A DNA stretch of 64,000 nt from Peptoniphilus stercorisuis (GCF_017874395.1 NZ_JAGGLJ010000002.1:1-64000); one strand, 5' to 3'; positions 56,343-64,000 are shown, numbered from the stretch's first letter. A program made the numbers and translations. Notes: a model not told the origin generated them from the sequence alone.

Positions 56343-57371
56343 TTAAAAATTTGTCAATAATTTATAGCTTTTAGTTGTTTCTTTAAATAAAAAATTAATT
56401 TCTTTTAGATCTTCTTCAATAGATTTAGATGGAAAATCATTTAATTTATATTCTATTTTATTTAAATAATTTTTGTAATTATCTAAATTTTCATTTAAAC
56501 TTTTGCTATAGTTTTCATCAAGTTTTAGAAGTTTAAAATATTCTTTTGCTTTTTCTAGTGGAATATTATCTTCATAAATCATAGAAGAAGTTTTATTATA
56601 TCCATTTATAATAGTAGTAAAGGGCTCTATAAAAGCTTCATCTGAATTATAAAAATCTCTATCACTTGCATAGGTTTCATTTAAACCAATAATAGTTTTA
56701 TCAAGTATATGTTGAGTTTTTTCAAGTTCAATTTTAAATTTAATATCATCATTAAGTGAAGTGTTATCTAAATCTGTATAAATATTTATTATATTTTCAT
56801 CTTTATTTGCATATATATTAAAATCATAATTAAAATAATATCCAATTTCAGGCAAAAGATCTATTGGTATATAGATTTTATTTTTTTCTTTTAAAGTTTT
56901 GTTTTTTGAATAAATACTTATAGGTGATGAGTTAATAGTTGAAATATTTGAGTTTACATCAAGAACTAAGGCTTTTTCCAAAAATGTGTCTAAATTATCT
57001 AAAGAATTATTACTTATATATAAAGTTGGACTAGTATATCCATCGTCTTCTATATAGGTATTAATATTAAAATTTTCAAAGAAGCTTTTTGATTCTACAT
57101 ATATTGAGTTATCGTGAATTAAAATATTCTCTTCATTATTAAATAGATTTTCATTTATATAAATATTTGGCTTTTTAGTTATTCTACGAGCAGAGAAGTT
57201 AGATAAAAGTGTAACTTCTTTTTTATTATTTGAGATTAAGTCTATTCTATTTAAATTTTCATTAATAGTTAAATCTGCCTTTGGACTTTTTGTTCCAGAG
57301 CAAGATGTTAATATAAATAAAATAAAAATAAGAGAAGTAATTTTAATTGTTTTTTTACTTTTAAGTAACAT
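56343..57371 (-). CDS. Lipoprotein with copper-amine-oxidase-N-like repeats, copy 2
   Basis: This 342-aa lipoprotein has a signal peptide with lipobox (LTSC, Cys24) and the same beta-rich N-terminal half and helical C-terminal half as the protein at 53879. The shared IPIDLLPEIGYYF block aligns with that protein's IPIDYLELYQYYF. Function unknown. It is very rich in Asn, Ile and Lys, in line with the local AT content. Confidence 0.72.
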   Translation of the reverse strand: MLLKSKKTIKITSLIFILFILTSCSGTKSPKADLTINENLNRIDLISNNKKEVTLLSNFSARRITKKPNIYINENLFNNEENILIHDNSIYVESKSFFENFNINTYIEDDGYTSPTLYISNNSLDNLDTFLEKALVLDVNSNISTINSSPISIYSKNKTLKEKNKIYIPIDLLPEIGYYFNYDFNIYANKDENIINIYTDLDNTSLNDDIKFKIELEKTQHILDKTIIGLNETYASDRDFYNSDEAFIEPFTTIINGYNKTSSMIYEDNIPLEKAKEYFKLLKLDENYSKSLNENLDNYKNYLNKIEYKLNDFPSKSIEEDLKEINFLFKETTKSYKLLTNF

Positions 57372-57479
57372 TAAAATCCCCTTTCTTTTTTTGTAATTCT
57401 AACTACTAATGATATACCACTTAATAGGAAAATTAAACTATTTTTAAAGAAAAGTTACAATAAAATATAAGCTCTAAAT

Positions 57480-57508
57480 TTGACAACGATGCCATTTATA
57501 GATATACT
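57480..57508 (+). promoter_or_regulatory. Promoter of the ohrR operon
   Basis: TTGACA (57480-57485), a 17-nt spacer, then TATACT (57503-57508). Confidence 0.75.
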
Positions 57509-57525
57509 AAAGTAAATAGGTTGTG

Positions 57526-57555
57526 TGCAATTAAATTTTATACAATAAAATGAGG
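57526..57555 (+). promoter_or_regulatory. OhrR operator
   Basis: The 30-bp stretch contains CAATTAAATT and ATACAAT in the same spacing as the tandem TACAATTAAATTGTA units bound by Bacillus OhrR, with a few mismatches in the second unit. It lies between the expected transcription start and the ohrR ATG and covers the ribosome site, fitting autorepression. Confidence 0.7.
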
Positions 57556-57560
57556 TTAAT

Positions 57561-58031
57561 ATGATTAATGATGATACTTTAAAATTAGAAAATCAACTTT
57601 GTTTTCCAATGTATGCAGTTTCAAAGGAGATAGTAAGAAGATATAAGCCTCTTCTAGAGCCTCTGGGAATTACATATACACAATATCTTACTTTGCTTGT
57701 ATTATGGGAACATGTTGAAATTAGTGTAAAAAAATTAGGAGAATATTTATATCTAGATTCTGGCACTCTTACTCCTTTATTAAAAAGAATGGAAAATCAA
57801 AGACTTTTAGAAAGAACAAGAAGTAAAAAAGATGAAAGAATTGTCCTGGTAAAACTTACTAAAAAAGGGATAGATTTAAAAGAAAAAGCTATACATATAC
57901 CTAATATAGCCGTTGATAATTTAAACTTATCAAAAGAACAATTAAGTGTTTTGTATAATTTGTTGTATAAAATACTAGATGGTTTTTCTGATGGAAATCT
58001 TAAAAATAGGAGGAAAAATGTCAATATATAA
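57561..58031 (+). CDS. ohrR: Organic hydroperoxide regulator OhrR (MarR family)
   Basis: This 156-aa regulator has the OhrR hallmark ENQLCFPMYAVSKE, with the peroxide-sensing Cys14. The winged helix is in the middle (YLDSGTLTPLLKRMENQRLLERTRSKKDERIV). No second sensing Cys is present, so it is the one-Cys type that needs a small thiol partner. It overlaps the peroxidase gene by 14 nt. It probably represses its own operon until organic peroxides oxidise it. Confidence 0.92.
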   Translation: MINDDTLKLENQLCFPMYAVSKEIVRRYKPLLEPLGITYTQYLTLLVLWEHVEISVKKLGEYLYLDSGTLTPLLKRMENQRLLERTRSKKDERIVLVKLTKKGIDLKEKAIHIPNIAVDNLNLSKEQLSVLYNLLYKILDGFSDGNLKNRRKNVNI

Positions 58032-58491
58032 ATTTAATGTAAAAAATAGTACTGGTGAAAAAGTGTCTTTAAGTCAATATAAGGGTAAAGTATTATTAAT
58101 AGTAAATACTGCAAGTAAATGTGGATTTGCTCCTCAACTTAAAGATTTAGAAGATCTTTATGATAATTATAAGGATAGGGGATTTGTAGTTTTAGCTTTT
58201 CCAAGTAATCAATTTGGAGCTCAAGAACCAGGTAATATGAAAGATATATTAAAAGATTATAGAGATGATTTTGGAGTGGAATTTCCTATAATGCAAAAAA
58301 TCGATGTAAAAGGGCCACATGAAGATTCATTATTTGTATATTTAAAAGAAGAACAACAGGGACTTTTTGGAGAAGAAATAAAATGGAATTTTACAAAATT
58401 TTTAGTAGATAGAGAAGGAAATCCAATAAAAAGATATTCATCAAATACAAATCCTAAAAAAATAAAAAAAGATATAGAGGCTATTTTATAG
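58018..58491 (+). CDS. Glutathione peroxidase family protein
   Basis: This 157-aa thiol peroxidase has the peroxidatic Cys35 in NTASKCGF, and the conserved Gln (FPSNQFG) and Trp-Asn (KWNFTKFLV) of the catalytic tetrad. It has Cys rather than selenocysteine; the bacterial enzymes usually use thioredoxin. The start ATG 58018 is 4 nt after AGGAGG, inside the end of ohrR. Under OhrR it replaces the usual ohr gene. Confidence 0.94.
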   Translation: MSIYKFNVKNSTGEKVSLSQYKGKVLLIVNTASKCGFAPQLKDLEDLYDNYKDRGFVVLAFPSNQFGAQEPGNMKDILKDYRDDFGVEFPIMQKIDVKGPHEDSLFVYLKEEQQGLFGEEIKWNFTKFLVDREGNPIKRYSSNTNPKKIKKDIEAIL

Positions 58492-58506
58492 TAAAAGGAG
58501 AATAAT

Positions 58507-58902
58507 ATGAACATAGCATTAAGATACTATTCAAGGTCTGGTAATACTAAAAAAGTTGCTGATATAATTTCAGAAGAAATAGCAATAAGACCATATACTA
58601 TTGAAACACCTATTGATGAAAATATAGATAAATTATTTATAGGTGGTGCAATTTATGCAGGTAATTTTTCAAAAAAATTAAGAAATTATATTGATACAAT
58701 TCCTAGTGATTTAGTGAAGAAAGTTTATATATTCTCAACAAGTGGATTTAATAAAAATTCAAATTATAAAATGAAAGAAGAATTTATGAAAAAAGGAATT
58801 GAAGTATCGGAGATAGATTTTTTTTGCAAGGGAAGAAAAGTAAATGAGAAAGAAGAAATTAATCAAATGAAAGAATTTGCAAAAAAGGCAATGGAAGAAT
58901 AA
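58507..58902 (+). CDS. Flavodoxin family protein
   Basis: This 131-aa FMN protein has the phosphate-loop YYSRSGNTKKVAD near the N-terminus and the GGAIYAGNFSKKLRNYI block. It is shorter than classic flavodoxins. It is third in the ohrR operon (15 nt after the peroxidase), so it may supply electrons for peroxide defence; that is inference. Confidence 0.9.
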   Translation: MNIALRYYSRSGNTKKVADIISEEIAIRPYTIETPIDENIDKLFIGGAIYAGNFSKKLRNYIDTIPSDLVKKVYIFSTSGFNKNSNYKMKEEFMKKGIEVSEIDFFCKGRKVNEKEEINQMKEFAKKAMEE

Positions 58903-58912
58903 GAGAAAAACT

Positions 58913-60064
58913 ATGAATATAGATGAAAGACTGAAAATTAAAATTGAAAAAAAGTTAAAAAAGGGAAGTAGAATTTCTTGGATTATTGTTGCAGCAATTG
59001 TAGGAATTTTAGTAAATACTCTTCTTGCAATAGTTAAAGTTTTAATAGGATTATTTTCAAATTCTATAGCTATAACATCTGATGCTATAAATAATTTATC
59101 AGATGCTCTTTCATCAATAGTTACAATAGTAGGAATAATTTTTGCAAGCAAATCGGCTAATAAAAAACATCCCTATGGATATGGAAGAATAGAATATATT
59201 TCAAGTTTAATAATTTCTGTACTTCTTGTAATTGTTGGATGGGAGTTTTTTAAGACTTCAATTGATTTTATAAAGAATCCTAAAGAAATAAAATTTAATA
59301 TATTCTCACTAATTGTTTTGTTATTTGCAATTGTTGGGAAAATATTTCTTGGAAGTTATAATAAAAAAATTGGAAAGAAAACAAACTCACCAGCACTAAT
59401 GGCATCTTCTAAAGATTCTTATTCAGATGTTTTGATTTCTACAATGACAGTAATATCTACTTTAATATATATGATTTTTGATGTTTTAATAGATGGTTAT
59501 GTTGGTATTTTTATATCATTATTTATTATTTTTTCAGGAATTAGTCTTATTGATGATACATTAAATTCAATAATTGGAAAAGAACCAGAGGAAAAAGTTG
59601 TAAATGAAATATATAAATTTGTAAAAAAATCTGAAAAAGTAGAAGGAGCTTATGATTTAATATTAAACAATTATGGTCCAGAAAGGTATATAGGCTCTAT
59701 AAATGTTGCTTTCTTAGATACTATGAGTTTAAGTGAAGCTTCTTTAGAAATATTGAAACTTCAAAATAGTGTATTTAAAAAATTTGGAATTTATTTAGTA
59801 TTTGGAATTTATTCAAAAAATACGCAAAATGAAAATGTATCAAGAGATGAGAAAAAAATAAGAGAAATTATCTCTAAGTATAATGGAATTGAAAGTATGC
59901 ATGCTTTTTATATATTATATGAAGAAAAATTAATAAGAATTGATATTGTAGTTGATTTTAATGTTAAAAATGTTAATGAATTGGTTAAAAATATAAGAAG
60001 AGATATCTCAAAAATTTACATTGATTATGAGATTATTTTAAATATTGATCATAATTATGTATAG
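58913..60064 (+). CDS. Cation diffusion facilitator family transporter
   Basis: This 383-aa CDF exporter has six membrane helices (residues about 20-215) and a cytoplasmic dimerisation domain. Metal-site residues are visible in SDAINNLSDAL, KKHPYGYGRIEY and SSKDSYSDVLIS. It probably exports Mn, Fe or Zn; the ligands do not decide. The start is ATG 58913, 10 nt after the flavodoxin stop, with only a weak AAGAG ribosome site. The C-terminal extension is long for the family. Confidence 0.9.
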   Translation: MNIDERLKIKIEKKLKKGSRISWIIVAAIVGILVNTLLAIVKVLIGLFSNSIAITSDAINNLSDALSSIVTIVGIIFASKSANKKHPYGYGRIEYISSLIISVLLVIVGWEFFKTSIDFIKNPKEIKFNIFSLIVLLFAIVGKIFLGSYNKKIGKKTNSPALMASSKDSYSDVLISTMTVISTLIYMIFDVLIDGYVGIFISLFIIFSGISLIDDTLNSIIGKEPEEKVVNEIYKFVKKSEKVEGAYDLILNNYGPERYIGSINVAFLDTMSLSEASLEILKLQNSVFKKFGIYLVFGIYSKNTQNENVSRDEKKIREIISKYNGIESMHAFYILYEEKLIRIDIVVDFNVKNVNELVKNIRRDISKIYIDYEIILNIDHNYV

Positions 60065-60085
60065 TTTTAGTTGGAGGTAGTAAAT

Positions 60086-60256
60086 ATGTATGATTTAGGA
60101 GAAAAATCAAGATATATCACTAGCATAAATCAAATTACAAAAAGAAAAAATGGGGAAGTTGTGAAAAAAGTTAAAACTGAAATAGTGCAAAAGACAAAGG
60201 GAAGTATTATGGCTATTTCAAAAAAAGAGTCTGCAATAATTAAATTTGAAAAATAA
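60086..60256 (+). CDS. Small basic protein, 56 aa, unknown
   Basis: ATG 60086 is preceded by GGAGG (60073-60077, spacing 8) and lies 21 nt after the CDF gene, so it is the end of that operon. The product (starting MYDLGEKSRYITSINQ) is Lys-rich, has no hydrophobic segment, and matches no family I recognise. The good ribosome site and the terminator just after its stop support it as a real gene. Confidence 0.65.
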   Translation: MYDLGEKSRYITSINQITKRKNGEVVKKVKTEIVQKTKGSIMAISKKESAIIKFEK

Positions 60257-60286
60257 AAATAGTCCTCATATGAGGACTATTTTTTT
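60257..60286. terminator. Bidirectional terminator, 24-bp perfect palindrome
   Basis: AATAGTCCTCAT and its complement around 60258-60282, with T residues on both sides. It ends the CDF operon (plus) and the candidate RNA (minus). Confidence 0.85.
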
Positions 60287-60400
60287 AGATGCTTTATGTG
60301 CGTGTTAATTCTTTATTATTATTAGCATCTATTTCAAAATTCGAACAAGGATAAGAATATACGACACATAATTATGAATAATCCCCGTGACTTTATTAAC
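60257..60400 (-). ncRNA. Candidate structured non-coding RNA
   Basis: On the minus strand a promoter (TAGACT 60435-60430, 17 nt, TATAAT 60412-60407) is followed by about 140 nt with no ORF, ending in a perfect terminator. Hand folding gives an 8-bp long-range helix (ACGGGGAT with ATCCTTGT), a GATGCT/AGCATC stem, and a GTTAAT/ATTAAC closing pairing. GC is locally higher than in the surrounding gaps. I do not recognise the class. Confidence 0.45.
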
Positions 60401-60406
60401 GAAAAC

Positions 60407-60435
60407 ATTATACTATAATTATTTTCTAAAGTCTA
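60407..60435 (-). promoter_or_regulatory. Promoter of the candidate RNA
   Basis: TAGACT (60435-60430), a 17-nt spacer, then a perfect TATAAT (60412-60407), read on the minus strand. Confidence 0.5.
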
Positions 60436-60470
60436 TTGTATTGTACAAAATAAAATTCTTTATTTAATTA

Positions 60471-61391
60471 TTATTCATTAATTTTAAGTTCTAAAACATC
60501 AGGTCTTGCATAATGCCCACAAACATCAAACTCCATACGGCTCATAGGAACTTTGTCCATATTAAGATCTGCATATAAAATAGCCTCTTTATCCCATACA
60601 GGTTCTACTTCATAATGTCCATAAGGATCAACTATGGAACTTCCACCTCTGCAAACAATATCATCTAATTTATTGATATCTTCTATATCATAAAGATTAT
60701 CAGGATACATATCTTTAGTGAAGAATAAATTACTATTTATAAAATAACAATGTCCTTCAATTGCAATATGTTTTATAGTAGATTGCCATTCTTCGTTATC
60801 ATTTGTATTTGGAGCAAGATAGATTGTAATTCCTTTTTCATAAAGTGCAACTCTTGCAAGTGGCATATAACTTTCCCAACATATTAAACTTCCAGTATTG
60901 CCCCAAGGAGTATTTACAACTGGGAAGTAGTGTTTATTTGCATCTCCCCAAACAACTCTTTCAGAACCAGTAGGTTTTAATTTTCTATGTACAGATATAA
61001 GTTCACCATCAGGTGAGAAGATTAAATTTGAATTATATAATGTAGCAGTATCTATATCTCTTTCTGAAACACCAATACTAATATAACAATTAGCTTCTTT
61101 TGCAGCTTTTGCTAATTCTTCAGTTTCTTTGCCAGGAACGATTATAGAATTGTCATAGTACATTTTCCAGTTTTTTCTTCCATTTTCTCCACGACTTCCA
61201 ACAGTAAAACCAAAAGTCATACCATAGGGATATCCTGGTATAAATAATTCTGGAAAAACAATAAAATCTACTTTTTTTTCAGATGCTTCTTTAACAAGTT
61301 TAATTGCTTTTTGAACACAAGCGTCTTTATTAAACATAATTGGCGCAGCTTGAACAACTGCCATTTTACATGTATTTTTTAAATCTTTCAT
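60471..61391 (-). CDS. Nitrilase
   Basis: This 306-aa carbon-nitrogen hydrolase has the Glu48-Lys137-Cys171 triad in FPELFIPGYP, HRKLKPT and LICWESYMP. The CWESYMP form is typical of true nitrilases (nitrile to acid and ammonia) rather than amidases. The natural substrate is unknown. It is a single gene on the minus strand with GGAGG before the ATG. Confidence 0.9.
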   Translation of the reverse strand: MKDLKNTCKMAVVQAAPIMFNKDACVQKAIKLVKEASEKKVDFIVFPELFIPGYPYGMTFGFTVGSRGENGRKNWKMYYDNSIIVPGKETEELAKAAKEANCYISIGVSERDIDTATLYNSNLIFSPDGELISVHRKLKPTGSERVVWGDANKHYFPVVNTPWGNTGSLICWESYMPLARVALYEKGITIYLAPNTNDNEEWQSTIKHIAIEGHCYFINSNLFFTKDMYPDNLYDIEDINKLDDIVCRGGSSIVDPYGHYEVEPVWDKEAILYADLNMDKVPMSRMEFDVCGHYARPDVLELKINE

Positions 61392-61506
61392 AATGCCTCC
61401 TAAATTATTTAATTTAACTAAATTATACTATAAATAATATATTAATGAAATGAAGAGAGATTATATAGATAAAAATTTGGTATTAATAAAAAAAGGATGT
61501 GATAAA

Positions 61507-62739
61507 TTGTTAATATTAGAAGGAAAATATAATAGTGCTAAGGTATTTACAAAAAATATAGACGAAAATGCCAAAAATCAAATAATAGAACTTTTAGATC
61601 AAAGATTTGTAGAAGATGCAAAAATTAGAATAATGCCAGATGTTCATGCAGGAAAAGGTTCAGTAATTGGATTTACTGCAAATTTAGGAGATAAAATTAT
61701 TCCAAATATTGTAGGTGTAGATATTGGATGTGGGATTTTATGTGTAAAACTTGACAATTTAAAAATAACAAGAGATTTGTTAAAGGAACTTGATGATTTA
61801 ATAAAATATGAAAAACTAATTCCATCAGGATTTAATATTAGAAAATCTCCTTTATATACTGAAGAAGAATTAAATCTTGATAAATTATATTGTAAAGATA
61901 AATTAAAAAATTTAAATAGAATATTAAACTCAGTATCTACATTAGGTGGTGGAAATCACTTTATAGAAATAGCAAAAGATTCAAATAATGATAAATATCT
62001 ATTAATACACAGTGGAAGTAGAAATTTAGGAAAGCAAATTGCAGATTATTATCAAAAAGTTGCAATAAAAAATACTAGAGCAAAATATAATAGAAATCAT
62101 TTAGAAGAACAAATTGAAAAGTTAAATCAAAAGGAACAGACTAAGGAAGTAAAATCAAAAATCAAAAGATATAAAAGAAAGATAAATGACAAAAAAATCC
62201 CAAGAGATTTATCTTATATTTCAGATATAGAAAGTAAAAAATACTTAAATGATATGAAAATAGCTCAGGAATATGCATCTTTAAATAGATATAATATGGC
62301 TAAAAAAATAGTAAAAGTATTATATAAAAAGGATATAATAGATGAATTAGAATATTTTGAAACAATTCATAATTATATAAATTTTGAAGATAATATAATT
62401 AGAAAAGGTGCAATATCTGCAAAAAAAGATGAGAAAGTAATAATCCCAATAAATATGCAGTATGGAAGTATTCTTGCAAAGGGTAAGGGGAATTCAGACT
62501 GGAATAATTCTGCACCTCATGGAGCAGGAAGAATAATGAGTAGAAATCAAGCTAGAAGAGAACTAAGCCTTGAGGAAATGAAAGATGCAATGGAGGGAAT
62601 ATTTTCTACATCAGTATCATCAAGAACATTAGATGAAAGTCCAGAAGCATATAGATCTGCAGAAGAAATAAAAAAACACTCAAAGGAAACAATAGAAATA
62701 ATAGATATATTAAAACCAATTTATAATTTTAAATCCTAA
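61507..62739 (+). CDS. rtcB: RtcB family RNA ligase
   Basis: This 410-aa GTP-dependent ligase joins 2',3'-cyclic phosphate or 3'-phosphate ends to 5'-OH ends. Visible are the metal residues DVHAGKG (Asp45, His47), VDIGCG (Asp72, Cys75) and HSGSRNLG, and the guanylated His338 (APHGAGRIMSRN). The start is TTG 61507: AAGGA lies 9 nt upstream, and the sequence from there (LILEGKYNSAKVF) fits the short RtcB group. An ATG at 61450 has no ribosome site. No archease or other repair gene is adjacent. Confidence 0.9.
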   Translation: MLILEGKYNSAKVFTKNIDENAKNQIIELLDQRFVEDAKIRIMPDVHAGKGSVIGFTANLGDKIIPNIVGVDIGCGILCVKLDNLKITRDLLKELDDLIKYEKLIPSGFNIRKSPLYTEEELNLDKLYCKDKLKNLNRILNSVSTLGGGNHFIEIAKDSNNDKYLLIHSGSRNLGKQIADYYQKVAIKNTRAKYNRNHLEEQIEKLNQKEQTKEVKSKIKRYKRKINDKKIPRDLSYISDIESKKYLNDMKIAQEYASLNRYNMAKKIVKVLYKKDIIDELEYFETIHNYINFEDNIIRKGAISAKKDEKVIIPINMQYGSILAKGKGNSDWNNSAPHGAGRIMSRNQARRELSLEEMKDAMEGIFSTSVSSRTLDESPEAYRSAEEIKKHSKETIEIIDILKPIYNFKS

Positions 62740-62801
62740 GACAGTTGATTTTAGTTAAGATTAATTATAAAATTAACTTATTACAATTTTGGAGGATTAA
62801 A

Positions 62802-63146
62802 ATGAATAATGGAGTATTTATAACTTTAGCAATTGCTGCAATTTTAATGTTTTTTGTAATAATATTTACAATACTAAAGGGAAAAGCAGCAAAATTAATA
62901 GGTAAATTTAATAATTTGCCAAGAGAAGAAAAAGAATTATATGATACAGATTTATTGTGTAAAGATACAAGAAATAGACTTCTTATATATATTGTGATAA
63001 TGCTTGTTGGAGCAGTATTATCCTATTTTATATCTGGGAAAATGGCATATATTGCATTAATTGCCTTTATAGCATATTTATCAACAGATTTAAAAATAAA
63101 TCCAAGAAAGTCTTTTGAAAAATATAAAATAAAAAAGAATAATTAA
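62802..63146 (+). CDS. DUF3784 small membrane protein
   Basis: This 114-aa protein has a first membrane helix, the conserved NNLPREEKELYD stretch, CKDTRNRL, then two more helices and a basic tail. It fits DUF3784, whose function is unknown. The start ATG 62802 is 6 nt after GGAGG; an upstream start at 62745 lacks one. Confidence 0.82.
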   Translation: MNNGVFITLAIAAILMFFVIIFTILKGKAAKLIGKFNNLPREEKELYDTDLLCKDTRNRLLIYIVIMLVGAVLSYFISGKMAYIALIAFIAYLSTDLKINPRKSFEKYKIKKNN

Positions 63147-63196
63147 AAATAAATACTTTGATAAAAAATAGACGTAGATATTACATCTATTTTTGT

Positions 63197-63272
63197 TTAG
63201 TATGCTAACTATATGTGTATAATATTAATATAAAACAATGTATTTATCACAAATAAATAGTTAGTACGCTAA
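63197..63272 (+). promoter_or_regulatory. Two SlyA/MarR-like operators around a promoter
   Basis: TTAGTATGCTAA (63197-63208) and TTAGTACGCTAA (63261-63272) are direct copies of a TTAG-N4-CTAA palindrome and differ at one base. The SlyA consensus is TTAGCAAGCTAA. A perfect -10 box TATAAT (63218-63223) lies between them. A second TATAAT is at 63303-63308. Confidence 0.55.
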
Positions 63273-63321
63273 ATAATTATGGCTTTTCTTAGAAATTTAA
63301 AGTATAATAGGAGATGGAAAT

Positions 63322-63915
63322 ATGAAAAAGAAATTATTGTTAGTCCTAGTTGTATTTTCTGCAGTTGCACTAAGTCCCTCTTACTTAAATTTTCAACAAG
63401 AGGAAGTATTTGCAAAAGAAGAATTTAAATTAGAAGAAGAATTTAAAGAAAATGAAGCTGTTGCCATAGGTTCCTTGGACAAAAAAATTGATAATTTAAA
63501 TATTAATTTAAAAGATAATGAAAATTATGAATCTCTAAGAAACCTAAAAGATGAAAATGTTTATGTAGCATTATTAAATATTGAATCTTGGGATAAAAAT
63601 AATAATATGAATGGAAATATTGTTATAAAATCAAGTGATAAATCCATTAAGAAATTAGAATATGAAATTGTAGTAGAAGATAGGTTTGGAAATGTTATTA
63701 GCACTTATAGTGATAAAATAACAAGACTAAATACAAATTCATTAAATCATAAATTTACTTTAAATACTGGAAAATTATCTGGTAAAGAGGTAGTAGTAAA
63801 AATTAAAAGTGCAAAAATAACAAATGATAAAGATAAAGTAGTAGAATTATTTCAAGTAAAGCCCGTAACTCTAGTAAGAGACGAGATAAATTTAAATAGC
63901 AAATATAACAACTAA
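63322..63915 (+). CDS. Secreted protein of unknown function
   Basis: This 197-aa protein has an N-terminal signal peptide (about 1-31, cleavage after VFA) and no membrane anchor. The mature part has a charged Glu/Lys-rich N-terminus and then a beta-rich domain (about 75-185; YVALLNIESW, LEYEIVVEDRFGNVI). It matches no family I recognise. The ribosome site AGGAGA precedes ATG 63322. The twin operators upstream suggest control by a MarR-type repressor. Confidence 0.75.
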   Translation: MKKKLLLVLVVFSAVALSPSYLNFQQEEVFAKEEFKLEEEFKENEAVAIGSLDKKIDNLNINLKDNENYESLRNLKDENVYVALLNIESWDKNNNMNGNIVIKSSDKSIKKLEYEIVVEDRFGNVISTYSDKITRLNTNSLNHKFTLNTGKLSGKEVVVKIKSAKITNDKDKVVELFQVKPVTLVRDEINLNSKYNN

Positions 63916-63920
63916 TAAGA

Positions 63921-63947
63921 AGGTATGGAGAAATCCATACTTTTTTA
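63921..63947 (+). terminator. Terminator after the secreted protein gene
   Basis: A GGTATGG/CCATACT-type stem (63922-63941, one wobble) with a T run. Confidence 0.7.
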
Positions 63948-63976
63948 TTGAAAACTTTTACAATATAGTTTATAAT
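63948..63976 (+). promoter_or_regulatory. Promoter of the next transcription unit, cut by the window end
   Basis: TTGAAA (63948-63953), a 17-nt spacer and a perfect TATAAT (63971-63976). The transcript starts near 63983, and only its first bases are in the window. Confidence 0.6.
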
Positions 63977-64000
63977 ATTAATTGAGTAAAGCGATGCAAC

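Noticed and set aside
61450-61506. RtcB start at ATG 61450
   Set aside because: No ribosome site precedes it and the extra 19 residues are not part of the family; TTG 61507 has AAGGA at good spacing.
1-64000. Prophage, transposon or CRISPR array
   Set aside because: No integrase, transposase, inverted terminal repeats or regular direct repeats were found; codon use looks even across the window.

Overview
The window is a low-GC (about 30% by eye) chromosomal segment of an anaerobic Gram-positive bacterium, most likely a Peptoniphilaceae/Tissierellia-type organism (Peptoniphilus, Anaerococcus, Parvimonas and relatives). The grounds are strong AGGAGG ribosome sites, T-box leaders, a FabK-type fatty acid operon, a group II ECF transporter module next to truA, a flavodiiron protein with a rubredoxin partner, and an acyl-CoA dehydrogenase/EtfA/rubredoxin fusion. 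No phage, IS element or CRISPR array was seen. Most of the window is ordinary chromosome.

Layout. 1-460: four tRNAs (two identical Ser-TGA genes, Gly-TCC, Lys-TTT). 461-1163: AT-rich non-coding DNA with a promoter and a long structured leader. 1164-4351: the acyl-CoA dehydrogenase fusion and FprA. 4471-7950: prfB with a programmed frameshift, a zinc-ribbon membrane protein, pyrF and pyrE. 8148-10075: a first accB-accC pair. 10142-12417: M18 aminopeptidase (minus), mpg, and a DUF1294 gene broken by an in-frame TGA. 12602-22564: a complete fatty acid synthesis operon (acpP, accB, accC, accD, accA, fabH, fabK, a FabX-like flavoprotein, fabD, fabG, fabF, fabZ), followed by a MarR regulator. 23232-26425: ecfA1, ecfA2, ecfT, truA. 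26532-32666: DUF4153 membrane protein, trmN6, rsmI and a NurA-HerA pair. 32767-37079: K+/H+ antiporter, class I amidotransferase, YheO-type regulator, brnQ. 37435-42809: pyruvate/oxaloacetate carboxyltransferase, EF-G-like GTPase, CmpB-like membrane protein, methyltransferase. 42854-45789 (minus): a class A PBP with degenerate transpeptidase motifs and a 49-aa basic ORF after it. 45897-49284: hflX, yigZ, a CoA-binding protein, threonine dehydratase (minus). 49445-53847: two T-box-controlled substrate-binding lipoproteins sharing one ABC permease and ATPase. 53879-57371: a cytosolic NPP-type phosphodiesterase between two paralogous lipoproteins. 57561-60256: OhrR, glutathione peroxidase, flavodoxin, CDF transporter and a 56-aa ORF. 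60257-60400: a candidate structured RNA. 60471-63915: nitrilase (minus), RtcB, DUF3784 protein, a secreted protein.

How the genes fit together. The fusion protein and FprA look like an electron path from acyl-CoA through flavin and rubredoxin to oxygen or NO. The extra accBC pair and the distant carboxyltransferase together could form a split pyruvate carboxylase. The second NPD-family flavoprotein in the fab operon carries a four-Cys cluster motif and may supply unsaturated fatty acids by a FabX-type reaction. The T-box specifiers read TTC (Phe) and TAC (Tyr), so the ABC system is probably an aromatic amino acid importer with two separately controlled binding proteins. OhrR has a near-canonical operator in its own leader and controls a glutathione peroxidase instead of Ohr.
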